Source of the DNA: Neodiprion pinetum
Lineage: Eukaryota; Arthropoda; Insecta; Hymenoptera; Diprionidae
Assembly: GCF_021155775.2 (NCBI RefSeq)
Contig: NC_060234.1
Location: 14,621,871-14,685,870 of the forward strand
Direction of reading: 5' to 3'
DNA length: 64,000 bases
The notes beneath the pieces were generated by a model that was not told where the DNA came from, did no database searches, and worked only from the letters and a program-made list of their open reading frames with translations. Below, piece by piece: positions 10,932 through 20,572 of the stretch. Position numbers and translations under genes: made by a program. The first letter of the stretch is position 1. Every line of letters starts with the position of its first letter.

Positions 10932-11785
10932 CTCTCTGAAGGTTAGAAAGCTCGTTGACGGGTTAAGGTTAATTCGTTGTTGTTCGATACGGGAAATTTT
11001 GATACATCGATTTCTTTGGCTTGAAGAGTGCTTTGGTTCTGCAATGTATTCGTGATCCTCCCTTATTTTTCTAACCAATATGTCAGTTTCTTTTAGTTTT
11101 TATAGATTTTCCCCGTCGAATCTGCCGCCTTTACCTGTTCCCGATGATACCTCCAGCTGTGCTATTTGTTCGGCCTTAGCCTGGGTTTTCCGGATATTCA
11201 GATAAGATCGTTCCTTTTCTTTGTATTGAATGAGTAATGAGTCCAATCAATCGCGTTTTTCCCCCCAAATTCGCTTAGCGAATTGGGAATCATCCGCTTC
11301 CTCTCACTTTTGTCCTCCCAACTCTAGTGTGTGCTGTGTCCGGAGGAAACCCCAGGGCCGGTTCACCTGTCCTTTTCTTGATCCCCGCAATAACTTTGAA
11401 CGCCAGAAAATTTCTTCCACTGGGATCCCTTCTGTCTCCTGCTCTTCCGGAGCATCCTGACGCGATCTGTTCTCGAGTTCGTTCTTCGAGGTGTTCCAAT
11501 GTTCCAATGTGTCTTCGGCCAAGGAATCTCATGAAGAACTCACCAACTTACCCCTTCCACTCATCTCTGTGAAAAACACTGAACATAATGATTTTTGGGG
11601 TTTTGAATTTAGTGCTCGGGCATCTGCTCAAGGGTGTCTATGGTTTCCCTTGAGACCGTTAGCGAATGCCAGATATTAAAAAAATTAGGGCCATAGCTCA
11701 CCTTCGAGCACTGACTGCTAGATCACTTTTACAATTGTTTTATCTTTTCCGAGTCGGGACGACTCTTTGCCTCGGAGGGAAGTGG
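10932..11785 (+). other. Gypsy-1 3' region between integrase and 3' LTR
   Basis: About 850 bases without a convincing gene; the short overlapping frames here show no known domain. A block near 11205-11350 (AGATAAGATCGTT, then CCTCCCAACTCTAG and GTGTGCTGT) and one near 11640-11775 are conserved in the relative at 38706-39454 (minus strand). A purine-rich stretch near 11773-11785 just before the LTR fits a polypurine tract. Confidence 0.6.
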
Positions 11786-12001
11786 TATTACAAAGGGTGA
11801 AATCACCCGTTTTGCCCCCTTTTGAATGATCTAGTAGTCATTATAGATAAGAAACGTTTATAAACCTCTTATGTTTTTCAAAAGAATAAGGTTGCTGCGT
11901 CAACCAACATTATTGTAAAAACAGTCTATCTCGAGACTTTAAAAGGAGAGCTTCGTCACAAGATAAATCCTTTTCCTCTCTCAATTTTCCGCTTCGTAAC
12001 A
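11786..12001 (+). repeat. Gypsy-1 3' LTR
   Basis: 216 bp, same length as the 5' LTR, begins TATTAC (TGTTAC in the 5' copy) and ends GTAACA. A handful of substitutions separate the two LTRs. Followed by ATAT at 12002-12005. Confidence 0.92.
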
Positions 12002-12039
12002 ATATCATCAAATGTGTAGTCGGAACAATTAGGTTTTAT

Positions 12040-12364
12040 TATGAAATGATGGAGAAAGATGTGTAAAAAACCCGTTTTTTTATGAAAATAAAAAACAAAA
12101 AAATTCCATATAATTTTCGACTGCATAATATTGCAGAGCACTGAAAAACGAAGAACGTTACCATTTGAACTTTTGCCGTATCTATTTTTGTTTCGAAGAT
12201 ATCAGCGAAAAACAAAATAACCACCGATTTTTAAGAATTAATTTCACCCCTCAAATATGCGAGTGGGCCGCTAATTTTTTGTGAGGGTTGATACTTTGGT
12301 GTGAACTACAAAATATAATTTTTTTGACCCAGGTTGTACAAGGGGTACAGTAAGGTGACCTTCC
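12040..12364. repeat. right terminal inverted repeat of the pogo-like transposon
   Basis: Reverse complement matches 3006-3330. It ends GGTGACCTTCC at 12364, followed by TT. The minus-strand PolB copy B reads right up to this end. Confidence 0.75.
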
Positions 12365-14400
12365 TTGTGAGTCGGGTTATTATAAAATTTACGTGTTATG
12401 CGTTTATCGGTAACGGTCAAATATGTGGAAAGTTTATCGATGCTGCTAGCCGTAAATCGAAACGAATCGATGAATCTGAAGTGCATCATTGTTCCATCGA
12501 CGCGTTTCGTGAAGCATATATATTTTTCCTCATTTATGGGTAGCAGTGTAATTATACCGGGGAAAGTTGAAGCGAGGGATTTTAATAAAAAGTGAGAATC
12601 GTAACCGGACAAATTGTGGAAAACTGTTAGAATTATGTGCGACTCTCTGAAATTCAAATTACACCGATTATGAGCAGTACCACGATATTGACCCGTGAAG
12701 TGACAGTGATCGTAACACTTCTTCTCCTCAGGGGTAAACGGTTTTTCACAAACATAACAATTCTTTGCGCGCATGTGACGATCGCGTTGCACTTGGGTAA
12801 GAGCCTTCATCAGAATCATGTTTTTGATGCGTGGCTCTACTTGAATTGATAAATCTTTAAGCTGTTTCATAAACCAATCTATGCAATCGACACCGCGTTT
12901 ACCGTGGAACTCCGATAATGTCTCATCGTACGCGCAATGTTCGTAGTACCCCACACTGTGCGGGATATGCTCTTGAATTTCACAAGTCTTACGAGTTCCA
13001 AATTCATCTACAGGTTCGGGGATTAACATTCATTCGAGATCGGCGTATACGACAAATGGAACGGCGCTTTTGTTCTGAAAATTGGAAAATACTAAATGTT
13101 TACACTTGGGAAATTCCATGCGTACTTTATTTAGCATAATACAATCTTATCGATGATTGTCGTCGGTGTGTTTCACGCTAAAGTGGCACAAGCATCTGTC
13201 ACATAAAGAACAGCTGACCATTATGATCAGACAATTGTTTGCTCACCGATCGGGAAAGATCTTCAATCCAAGCAAAGTGGAATCTCGGTGCAAACTCACC
13301 AGTCATATCGTCTTCCGGATTACTCTCAACCATTAGAACATGGATCGTGTCAATGTTTACGCTATGCAAATTTTTACTTGAATGAATTGGCACGATGACG
13401 CTTTTATTTGATTTTCCATGATGCGAAAAAGTTTGAGATTCTATACCATATACATTGATGCGTGAATTATTCAATCTCTCAAGCTTTTTCACATCATGTA
13501 GAGTAGCAGGGAATTTGATACCTGTACAGTCCAACTCGGAAATATAGCGACGATAGTTGTGAGTCCTACCGGTGTGGATATTGACCAGGTGGAGGGCTGC
13601 TGTGATGGACCAGAGAAGGTATCTTTCGTCCTCGTTCCTCATATTGATCACAGCCTACTTATGTCGAATGTCCTGGGGCAGCTCGATGAATGTTGAAGCC
13701 CCCGCGGCGAGAGGCTGGTAGCGGTTCATATTCACAGCGATGTTGAGGATCTCAATCATACTCCAGCCGGAATCGCATTGTTCGAAATCTTCCACCTTTG
13801 ATTGCAGATCACCCCGTGCATGTGTAAACCAGCCATTTATATCGCTCGATGGGAGAAGAACCGCCACGTTGGAGGTGTTGAAGCTCTGAACTTCGTGAAG
13901 ATCTCTTTGTGCTTGGCATTTTCGAATTTGCACGATAATATGAGGTTGACCTTCACATTTCCCTCCTCGCGCAGTACCAGCTCCAACTTCTCGATGACGA
14001 CGCGCAGCACATCGTCCAGAAAGGTGTCCAAATTTTCATGACGGAGATTTGTGACAACCCCTGTTCGGATTCGGCTGGCAAAAGCACTATCCACATCGTC
14101 CCACTGTACACCCGCAGGAGTACCGATATTTCCACCCGTCACCACTGCGCGCTGCTGCAACTGCTTGATCTTCGTCACCCAAGATTGCAGGAGTGCGATA
14201 CTATGTTGGATCCGCATTTTCGCACCAACAGTCGTTCCTCGTTGCATAGAAATATCACGTAGAACTTGGATATCCGCAATTCCAATATCAGTCCAATGAT
14301 TAATGACAGCGTCATTCTCTTCTCCGGGTGGTTGCTCTCTCAGCAAATTGTACGTCCCCTCCATCTGCTCTGCAAGTCCCATATACACTTCGACGGCCAT
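12365..14400 (-). pseudogene. Polinton-type family-B DNA polymerase, copy B (N-terminal half, broken)
   Basis: Starts at ATG 14400, about 60 bases downstream of a TATA box. The first ~100 residues are helical-looking with no recognised domain. Then come the N-terminal PolB blocks: a Trp-Phe block and DSGWSMIEILNIAVNMNRYQP (near 13735-13800), INMRNEDERYLLWSITAALH (near 13590-13650), an HNH-like zinc region CYVCEKPF...YDHCHFTGQYRG (near 12680-12760) and VFHNLSGYDSHFLLK (near 12590-12640). Frameshifts near 13850 and 13030-13200 and a TAG near 13652 break it. The reading stops at the transposon end after KRITRKFYNN, so the whole palm domain is missing here. Such enzymes replicate protein-primed virus-like elements. 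The homologous C-terminal part on the left (638-3003) belongs to a different copy. Confidence 0.72.
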
Positions 14401-14461
14401 GACTTTGACGTTGATATAAGCTGAACTTTGTATAATTTTGTCTGCATCGGATGCGTTAAGC

Positions 14462-14470
14462 TTATATATA
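14462..14470 (-). promoter_or_regulatory. TATA box upstream of PolB copy B
   Basis: Minus strand reads TATATATAAG about 65 bases before the ATG at 14400. The initiator is weak (TGCAGAC near 14440). Position fits a polymerase II core promoter. Confidence 0.5.
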
Positions 14471-14602
14471 GGCCGACAGATCGCAAGAATTTGAGTGTAA
14501 TGGGGGGGGGGTCAAAGCTTCGTACCACCCCCACCATCAAAGAATCAAAAATTTTTATGGTATACAGGTTTGAGCCTGAACACCCAAACCCCAATCAGTG
14601 CC

Positions 14603-14704
14603 GGACATGCGATGGCAAAAATCGTCGATAAAAAGCAGGTAGCGAGCAGTGTTTGACGTGAAAAAACATCTTGTCTTGCCCGCTCTTGACTGGCTGGTAT
14701 ATGC
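14603..14704 (+). repeat. dispersed repeat cassette, copy 1
   Basis: Contains AAAAGCAGGTAGCGAGCAGTGTTTG then TCTTGTCTTGCC (split here) and CTCTTGAC, recurring at 17262-17384 and 17407-17485. No coding potential. The rest of 14473-14970 holds a G tract near 14503-14513 and nothing else recognised. Confidence 0.7.
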
Positions 14705-14974
14705 ATTGTGACGTGGATTTTTCCCGCTCCTCGGTCACTCGGAGAAAATGACCGAGAACTTACCGCGTGCACAATAAATCGGCGTCCGCGAGGTATCCTG
14801 GACCTAAAACAATACCGCGAAATTTGTTGGGCGCCTGGCGTGATCAACAGGCCTCGAAATTAGTAATGCGATATACCGCGACCATATAATCGGCAGCTCA
14901 GTACCGCGGAGAGGGGAGGGGTAATTTTTGGGTAGAGAGAGATACGAAACACGTACGCCAATACGTTATTGTAC

Positions 14975-15416
14975 TGTTACGTCCGTGAGTAGAGTTACTC
15001 CTGAGCGGTAAGAGTAAACTGGTTGGCTTCGCTTTTACGTTCCAGGTCAACCGGAAATCAGGATGAGGATTGAATAACGTAGGGTTTGTTTGAGATATTA
15101 CTTATATATTTATTTCGAGGAAGCTCAGATGGCGGTAAAAACGAAGTGTGCTGTATGAAGCTATGTAAGAAGTCTAGATGTGACGTTGTTGAGAGTTAGA
15201 ATAGGAGTGTCCCTCGAGACGTGAAACGTACGGGTGCAGAAGAAGTGTGACAATGCTAGAGTTAGGGAATGGAATTTGATGAGTAAGCGCGATAGTGAAT
15301 AACATGAGACTACGTAGAGATAAGAGGACAGGACAGAGACCATGAGATTAATGTAAGAACTGTGGAAGAGTTAGCGAGTAGGAAAAATAGAGAGAAGTGG
15401 TATGCCGGACGTAACA
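14975..15416. mobile_element. solo LTR (442 bp) with GTAC target duplication
   Basis: Starts TGTTACGTCC and ends GGACGTAACA, and is flanked on both sides by GTAC (14971-14974 and 15417-15420). TG..CA ends plus a 4-bp duplication without internal genes identify a solo LTR left by LTR-LTR recombination. It is not similar in its body to the Gypsy-1 or Gypsy-2 LTRs, so it marks a further LTR family. Confidence 0.85.
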
Positions 15417-15420
15417 GTAC

Positions 15421-17060
15421 AAAGCACTTATAAAATCGACGAATATATTTTCTTCGAATGATAAAACCAACAAGAAAAAAAAATATACAAAAAAAAATAC
15501 TTATTCAAACGTCGCTCACTGCGACTCAAAATACCACGAGAAGTTATAACTCGTAATTTACCATTCGCGACTCACACTCAATTACTTAGATCTAACAAAC
15601 AAAAGAAAAGAAAATAAGATAACAGAAAAAAAGAAAGAAGATTGAATGACTAAATCGGGATGACCCCTCATTTCTACGGGCGCTAATCGCCACTTTACTG
15701 CCAAACAATAATTTGAAAAAAAAAACAAAACAAGGGAGGTGACTCGACGTGCCAATACGACCGTCCTCTACTATTCACGGCGCTAATCACCACGTTGCAA
15801 TAAAACCGCTAGACAAAAACTTAACCGAAATCATAATTGACGCGCTAACCGCGATCGTTAATAAATCTAGAAAATTCCTCATGCCTACGTGCGCTAATCG
15901 CTACCTTACTGATAAACAATAATTTATGAACTAAACCAAAAGAACGTGACTCGACGCGCTAATCGCGACCAAATTGATAATTCTAGGAAGCTTTTCTTTT
16001 CGTGCTTGCTTATAGCGTATTATTACGCATCCGAGCTCCAGTCGTAGTCGCTATTTTCAAAAAAGCGAAGGTTTGCAAATCGTCCCGCGAATCTGAGCGT
16101 CTACGCACGATGATACGCGACCTACACGAGAGGTGACACTTTTTTACTTACGCAGACTCGACGATACCCTGTGCAGCGGAATTTGGCTACATTCAATTTT
16201 AAACCGAAATTCGCTCCAAGCACAACCGTGACTTTACACGAGAGTCTACACGAACCGGATTGACTCTATGCGTTATGGCGAAAAACTCAGGCTACGGTCA
16301 CCAACAAGGAGATCGGCAAACGAATTTCGAGTACTACTCTAACTCAACCAGGGCTTGACCAACCGGGTGCCAGTGCGCCGATCTACTTGCACTCGAACTG
16401 CGTCCGCAAGGAATTAAAAACGCTTACCGCTTCGTAAACACACCAAGAACTCGCCTACGCCAGTCTCAGCCATCTCAATCACACAAAATTGAATTCTTTC
16501 TTTTTTTTCGAAAGCTCGACCGTCGCGACGCGTCGCTAGGACTCAAGTCTCGAGCTCTGCAATTCGGAGCCGCAATTCGAACATGCCTCGAACAAAGGCG
16601 CTATCCGTGGTCAAAATCCTCCCGATCTAATTGGGGTTCTCGTTACGAAATTCTTACGGCCTAGCTTATCGCTATCGTTGAATCCCGCTGTCGCGGGGTG
16701 TTGGTTGGCTGTCCAGTCTCTGGTACCCCGTAGTTCGACAGTGGCGTGGTGACGACTTCGCGAGGTTGCCTGTCGTCAGTTCGGTGACGGGGGGGGGCTA
16801 CTGCTCGCCGGCCACCAACGGGAATCTCGTCCGCCTTGGGTTCCCTTGCGGCAGAGCTTTCCGTTGACGCTCTCTCCGTAGCCTCGTGAGGCCCTCCTTT
16901 CGTCGCGATCTGCCGCGAATGCCATCCAGGCGAGTAACATCGTTCGAATTTGCTGCCGATCCCCTGCACGATGCCGCATTTACTCGCAACCCAAAAAAAA
17001 ATAAACAAAAATCCTGAAAAGCCGTATTCGCTAGACCGACAATAGTCCCCTCTCAGAGTC
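15421..17060. other. gene-poor stretch with scattered GCGCTAATCGC words
   Basis: No supported gene. Between 15680 and 15970 the word GCGCTAATCGC or a close variant occurs five times (near 15680, 15780, 15842, 15891 and 15956) at uneven spacing, each followed by a pyrimidine/AC-rich run. A G run lies near 16790-16797, and 16680-16980 is GC-rich. Origin unknown. Confidence 0.5.
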
Positions 17061-17261
17061 TCGGATGCGTGACCGTTGTCCTGGCGCTCTTTTTCGGAAT
17101 GAGTCGCGGTCTGATCCGCGGGATTCCTAATTTTGTGTCCCGTCCAGGGTTTGGGGAGCTGTGTGGAACGCGCATCGAAATTGCCACGTTACAGCACATA
17201 CAGTTTTTGGGTTTTACAACTCTTTATAGTGAACAAGTCCGAGTCTGCACACCCCCAACCA

Positions 17262-17384
17262 TATTAGCGTGGGGTATGCAACGAGAAAAAAAATCGGCCA
17301 ACGAAAAGCTGGTAGTACGCAGTGTTTGGCGTGAGAAAAATCTTGTCTTGCCAACTCTTGACCGGATGGTATGTGCACATGCAG
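17262..17384 (+). repeat. dispersed repeat cassette, copy 2
   Basis: AGCGTGGGGTATGC, AACGAAAAGCTGGTAGTACGC, GTGTTTGGCGTGAGAAAAAT and CTTGTCTTGCC match copies at 14603 and 17407. Copies 2 and 3 are direct neighbours, each preceded by a CAGTTTTTGGGTTTTA segment. Confidence 0.7.
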
Positions 17385-17406
17385 TTTTTGGGTTTTATGA
17401 GCCGTT

Positions 17407-17485
17407 AATCAGCGTGGGGCATGTGATGGGAAAAGTCGGTCAACGAAAAGCAGGTAGCGAGCAGTGTTTGGCGCGAGAATGTGCA
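17407..17485 (+). repeat. dispersed repeat cassette, copy 3 (shorter)
   Basis: AGCGTGGGGCATGTGATGGG, AACGAAAAGCAGGTAGCGAG and CAGTGTTTGGCG match copies 1 and 2. It ends earlier than they do, at GAATGTGCACATATG. Confidence 0.7.
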
Positions 17486-17966
17486 CATATGTGGGTGCGA
17501 CTCCTTAGTATAAATTCGAACCGCGGTTTGAAACTTCTCTAGTAATTTTGAAAATTCTTCGTGTGAAAACAAGCGTTTTTGATAGAGTGAGTTGTGAGGA
17601 AGAAAAAAAAAAAAAAAAACGGTGTTCATTTGAAAAACCTGAAGACTTCAACGAGTTTATATTTTGTGAGTACTTTATAGAATACACATATATATGTATT
17701 GGAGTGTCCCAAAAAAACCGACTATTTTTTTTTTTTCAAAGAACATTGAAAAATCGTCAGAGTATCTCTAGAAAATGACCCTGTGAAAATATAAGCTCTT
17801 AATATTAATATTTAGAGGTGGCGATTTGTAATTTTCTATTTCCCATTTAAATAACATGGGAAAATTTTTTTTTGAACTTTGGAATTTTGTGATAGGATAA
17901 CGAGCTACTTCATAAGTATGACAAAATCAGGTCTTATAGGAAATTTGATGCTCTACAAAAAATATG

Positions 17967-18013
<47 letters not shown>

Positions 18014-18032
18014 TAGCTGACCCGGCCACGCG
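17486..18032. other. AT-rich stretch with homopolymers and a (TA)n tract
   Basis: No gene seen. Holds an A run near 17605-17620, GGAGTGTCCCAAAAAAACCG at 17701, a T run near 17727-17739, a TA dinucleotide tract at 17967-18012 and, directly after it, CTAGCTGACCCGGCCACGCG. Related words often occur at the ends of insect interspersed repeats (from memory). Confidence 0.45.
17967..18012. repeat. (TA)n microsatellite
   Basis: About 23 TA units, interrupted near the start by TG. Confidence 0.95.
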
Positions 18033-18359
18033 TTGCTGTGGCTAAAGTTTTTGTTAAATTATAAAGTTTTGATCAATGAAGCGACTGATGTGGAGGATGA
18101 GGAGGGGGAGGATGAGGAGGAGGAGGATGAGGACGGGGATAAAGGGGAGGCGGAGGTGGAGGGTGTATGGAATGACGACGATGTTGATGAGGGGCGGGTG
18201 GAGTTCGCTAATGATTTTGACGGTTGCGAAGATCTACACGTCAGATTCAGATTGCTTCTTGATGAGATTGATCAAATCCATCAAATGCTGGGAGACATCG
18301 ATAGAGCTGACGATGATGGCTATTATTCGGACGAGGATTGGTGTGTAGCACCACATTGA
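18033..18359 (+). pseudogene. acidic small protein, 5'-truncated
   Basis: Frame of about 108 codons ending at TGA 18357-18359, with an AATAAA signal overlapping the end (18360-18365). The first third is a Glu/Asp run; then comes VEFANDFDGCEDLHVRF, a helical-looking LLLDEIDQIHQMLGDID and an acidic tail with YYSDEDWCV. No ATG is available near the start in this frame, and the (TA)n repeat lies just upstream, so the 5' end is probably lost or on another exon. The poly(A) signal and the neighbouring TATA-driven acidic genes suggest a real, virus-like small gene. No family recognised; function unknown. Confidence 0.45.
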
Positions 18360-18444
18360 AATAAAATTTTATTATCTTCCATAGTTTCGTCGTATCACTC
18401 ATTTTAAATACGTGGAAACTTTTTTGGGTTGGAGATTTATCCAG

Positions 18445-18452
18445 TATATAAA
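18445..18452 (+). promoter_or_regulatory. TATA box of the second acidic gene
   Basis: TATATAAA lies 80 bases before the ATG at 18533. An initiator-like TCAAAT follows about 27 bases downstream (18470). Confidence 0.5.
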
Positions 18453-18532
18453 TGGTGAGTGCAGCAGCATCAAATTTTCTATTTCCGTTTGCTCTTTTCG
18501 CAGATTTTTCATCACGAATCAATTTCAAAAAA

Positions 18533-18769
18533 ATGGCATCTCATTCCCATCACGAGTATGATTCAAGTGATGATGATGATGGTGACGAGTGGGCAATCGT
18601 TGATTAGGGTGAGGATGAAGAGGCTGAGGAAGAGATAATTATAGGCTTTTCCGAAGCAACACGCGAGTTCTCGTTGGAGGAGCTTCGGGAACTCGTTGAG
18701 CAGGCGCGAGCTGCTCGAGTGAGGCCAAACAGCCAACATTATATAAATTTTACGGGGACATGTGTATAG
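18533..18769 (+). pseudogene. acidic small protein with one in-frame stop
   Basis: ATG at 18533 follows an A-rich leader and a TATA box at 18445. The frame begins MASHSHHEYDSSDDDDGDEW, meets TAG at 18605-18607, then continues in the same frame through an acidic run and an amphipathic helix FSLEELRELVEQARAARV to TAG at 18767-18769. With the stop ignored it has 78 codons. Composition resembles its two neighbours (18033-18359, 18760-18930). It overlaps the next frame by a few bases. No known family; either a decayed gene or one interrupted by a recent nonsense change. Confidence 0.4.
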
Positions 18770-18831
18770 AAATAATTATTGAAAAAAGGGCGAATGAAAC
18801 TATCGTAATAATTATAGATGCCGAAAATAGC

Positions 18832-18879
<48 letters not shown>

Positions 18880-18930
18880 ATTAGCGAACAGGATGACAAT
18901 AATGATTTTATGGATTATTTTGAGGAATAA
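18760..18930 (+). CDS. small protein with long Asp run and aromatic acidic C-terminus
   Basis: ATG 18760 to TAA 18928-18930, 56 residues. A short hydrophobic/basic start (CIEIIIEKR, IVIIIDAEN) is followed by an uninterrupted Asp run encoded by (GAT)n and an ending NNDFMDYFEE. A disordered acidic tail finishing with aromatic and acidic residues is the style seen in some single-strand DNA-binding or histone-binding proteins; that is a structural analogy only. A TATA-like TATATAAAT sits only about 20 bases upstream (18740). It may be an independent gene or the C-terminal end of the upstream frame. Confidence 0.35.
18832..18873 (+). repeat. (GAT)n microsatellite inside a coding frame
   Basis: About 14 GAT units, encoding Asp in the frame 18760-18930. 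Likely variable in length between individuals. Confidence 0.9.
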
Positions 18931-19212
18931 ACCACGCTAAATTCACAATTATTGATTATATATTTTTCACGAGTAGAAATTCATAACATGTACATTTTGT
19001 ATGACAAAAATGGGTGAAAGTTATAAAGAAATATATTTGTAATGTATCCTATTTCTAGATTATAATTTTATCGAATAGTCAATTTTTTTAATTCTATGTA
19101 TAAGCTATGATATATTTGAGATTGATTCTATTGAATATTCTACATATAAACCCGGATATAATTGTATATATTGTAATAAATTCTATTGTTATTTTGGTAA
19201 ATATTGTCCATA

Positions 19213-20061
19213 TTATCTATACGCACGATTGCAACCTAGACAGGCTTTAATTAGAGGATTCGGTCCATCCACGATATCGCCATCGGGTCCTGGTGTGTAA
19301 TGTATGCTACATCTGCGGAAACTTGCGATGACGTAGTCCATTTTCATATTCTCTGGTAGTTCAACCCACGCATCATTGATGGAGTTTGATGCGAAAGTGC
19401 GGATGAATTCTTATGGTAAAAAAGCTATATCCTCGGACATCATTGCCCTTAAGCCGTCCAATTCTTTGTACAGACGTAAGGATTTCTCGAGGGAGCTGGT
19501 ACACTCCTTCGACTACCAACTCCTTAGTCGCTGCACATTTTCAAAGGCGCAGTTGTATGCCGGGATGTATTCAGAGCTGTCATCATACCAAATTGAGCCT
19601 GGCGCTGCTGCTTGCTGGAGGTTATTCGCTGGAGAATATCCATGGGTCAAGGCATGCCACGGTGCCGCTTTCATATACCTCAATTTTTCCATTGCATGGG
19701 GTATGATATGCAAATCTTTCATAATAATAACCCTTGTTGTACCATCGACGATCTTCCTCAGCCATGCTCTCTTCTCCGCCCCTTTGACGTATACGTAACA
19801 CGCATTTCCATCCATTTTTCTCACAATCTTCGTCACATCCTCGTGAGATTCGTTGCCCGCATTCCATGATATTCCGTGGTGATTGTATGTCAACCATACA
19901 TTGGTAGCTCTACATTCAAGTGGTAAGCTTGCCAAATCATAGGGCGGCTTGAAAATGATGAAATCCAGACCCGACCCGTTTACATTCATGACTGCGACTT
20001 CCTTGGGTACAAACTTCATGTTATGACCAATAAAACATTGCACGTCTAGGATCATCGCCAT
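19213..20061 (-). pseudogene. virus-like gene, possibly RNase H-fold exonuclease, with in-frame stops
   Basis: ATG at 20061 starts a frame of about 282 codons ending at TAA 19213-19215, interrupted by in-frame stops near 19513 and 19430 without a frameshift. The start MAMILDVQCFIGHNMKFVPKE has the look of a first exonuclease motif (acidic residue after a beta strand, ILDVQ). VYVKGAEKRAWLRKIV (near 19740-19790) and the terminal CRRCS/CLGC-type cysteines follow. I recall similar unnamed proteins from insect genomes near Polinton/virus-like elements, but the activity is inference. A TATA box and TCAGT initiator lie just upstream, and 20199-20513 is a neighbour on the same strand with its own promoter. 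Confidence 0.5.
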
Positions 20062-20113
20062 GTTGAGGAGCGGGAATGTTGTGCTCGATTATACTGACGG
20101 ATGGTATGTGGAA

Positions 20114-20150
20114 GACTGACTATTCCATCTCCAGCACACCCGCTTTTATC
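20114..20150 (-). promoter_or_regulatory. TATA box plus TCAGT initiator for the exonuclease-like gene
   Basis: Minus strand: GATAAAAG at 20150-20143, then TCAGTC at 20119-20114, about 33 bases apart, 53 bases before ATG 20061. TCAGT is the arthropod initiator consensus, also used by early genes of some insect DNA viruses (established knowledge). Confidence 0.65.
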
Positions 20151-20198
20151 CCCTCGTGGATGAATTTTGTAGAAGTAGAGGGGGATTGCATAGTTCAT

Positions 20199-20513
20199 TT
20201 ATGGCACATAACTGCATGAAAATGTAAACTTGTTGAATTCTTCACCAAGGTACTTCATTTGCAGACAAGTTTCCCTGGCCATGTTACATATTTCAGTCAG
20301 CTGACTGGAATCTTCTTGTAGAACTCTTACGATTCTCGGTGGCAAGATGACGTTGTATTCTCCATCGATTGTCGCCAGAACACGTACCCCGAATTTTGTT
20401 TTGACCAGTCGTAACCGGATGACGTCATACACTTCCCCAATTTCGAGTTCCGACATCTTCTTGGTTGGAAGATTCTCCAGGCGGCTGACGTGGTTAACTG
20501 TTGCTTGATCCAT
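20199..20513 (-). CDS. small virus-like protein family, member 1 (possible ssDNA-binding fold)
   Basis: ATG 20513, 104 residues, uninterrupted. Key words: NHVSRLENLP near the start, KMSELEIGEVYDVIRLR, VKTKFGVRVLATIDGEYNV (the start of a beta-rich region), LPPRIVRVLQED, and near the end LQMKYLGEEFNKFTF. The same pattern (KTKFG, a Tyr/acidic strand pair, PPR, QED, YLG..(F/Y)N) recurs at 34764-35054, and its N-terminal half at 35177-35326. Alternating strands and size would suit a small OB-fold-like nucleic-acid binder. That is inference; the family name is unknown to me. It has its own TATA promoter and sits upstream of the exonuclease-like gene. Confidence 0.6.
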   Translation of the reverse strand: MDQATVNHVSRLENLPTKKMSELEIGEVYDVIRLRLVKTKFGVRVLATIDGEYNVILPPRIVRVLQEDSSQLTEICNMARETCLQMKYLGEEFNKFTFSCSYVP

Positions 20514-20572
20514 CGCGTTCCGAGGTCATGTCTTAAGCGAGAACAGTTCACACTGAGAATACGATGAGAACA

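Larger units (their letters stand above)
5687..12001 (+). mobile_element. Gypsy-1: Ty3/Gypsy LTR retrotransposon, complete but defective
   Basis: Bounded by two 216-bp LTRs (5687-5902 and 11786-12001) with TG..CA ends and flanked by a 4-bp duplication ATAT at 5683-5686 and 12002-12005. The internal part has a tRNA-Leu-like primer site, gag, protease, RT, RNase H and integrase in Ty3/Gypsy order, and no env. It is nested in the pogo-like transposon. Gag and the protease-RT-RNase H region carry stops and frameshifts, while the integrase frame is open. A 3.4-kb relative (38428-41839) and a solo LTR (53927-54204) share its LTR core. Confidence 0.92.
3006..12364 (-). mobile_element. pogo/Tigger-like DNA transposon, interrupted by Gypsy-1
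   Basis: The ends are inverted repeats: GGAAGGTCACCTTACTGTAC at 3006 is mirrored at 12364, and similarity continues inward for roughly 320 bp. Removing the nested Gypsy element (5687-12001 plus one ATAT duplication) leaves about 3.0 kb containing one minus-strand transposase gene, a normal layout for a Tc1/mariner-superfamily element of the pogo/Tigger type. The left end is preceded by TA, but the right end is followed by TT, so a clean TA target duplication is missing. The flanking sequences also belong to two different PolB copies (see findings). Superfamily assignment is inference from the transposase motifs. Confidence 0.65.

Noticed and set aside
11230..11679. Several overlapping 60-80-codon frames after the Gypsy-1 integrase
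   Set aside because: Frames are not maintained in the relative at 38706-39457 although some nucleotides are; treated as a conserved noncoding block.
17069..17542. 157-codon plus-strand frame
   Set aside because: Runs through the repeated cassettes at 17262 and 17407; composition reflects the repeats, no domain or promoter.
19376..19869. Plus-strand frames opposite the exonuclease-like gene
   Set aside because: The minus-strand frame has a promoter, a longer continuous reading and a conserved-looking start; the plus frames are shadows.
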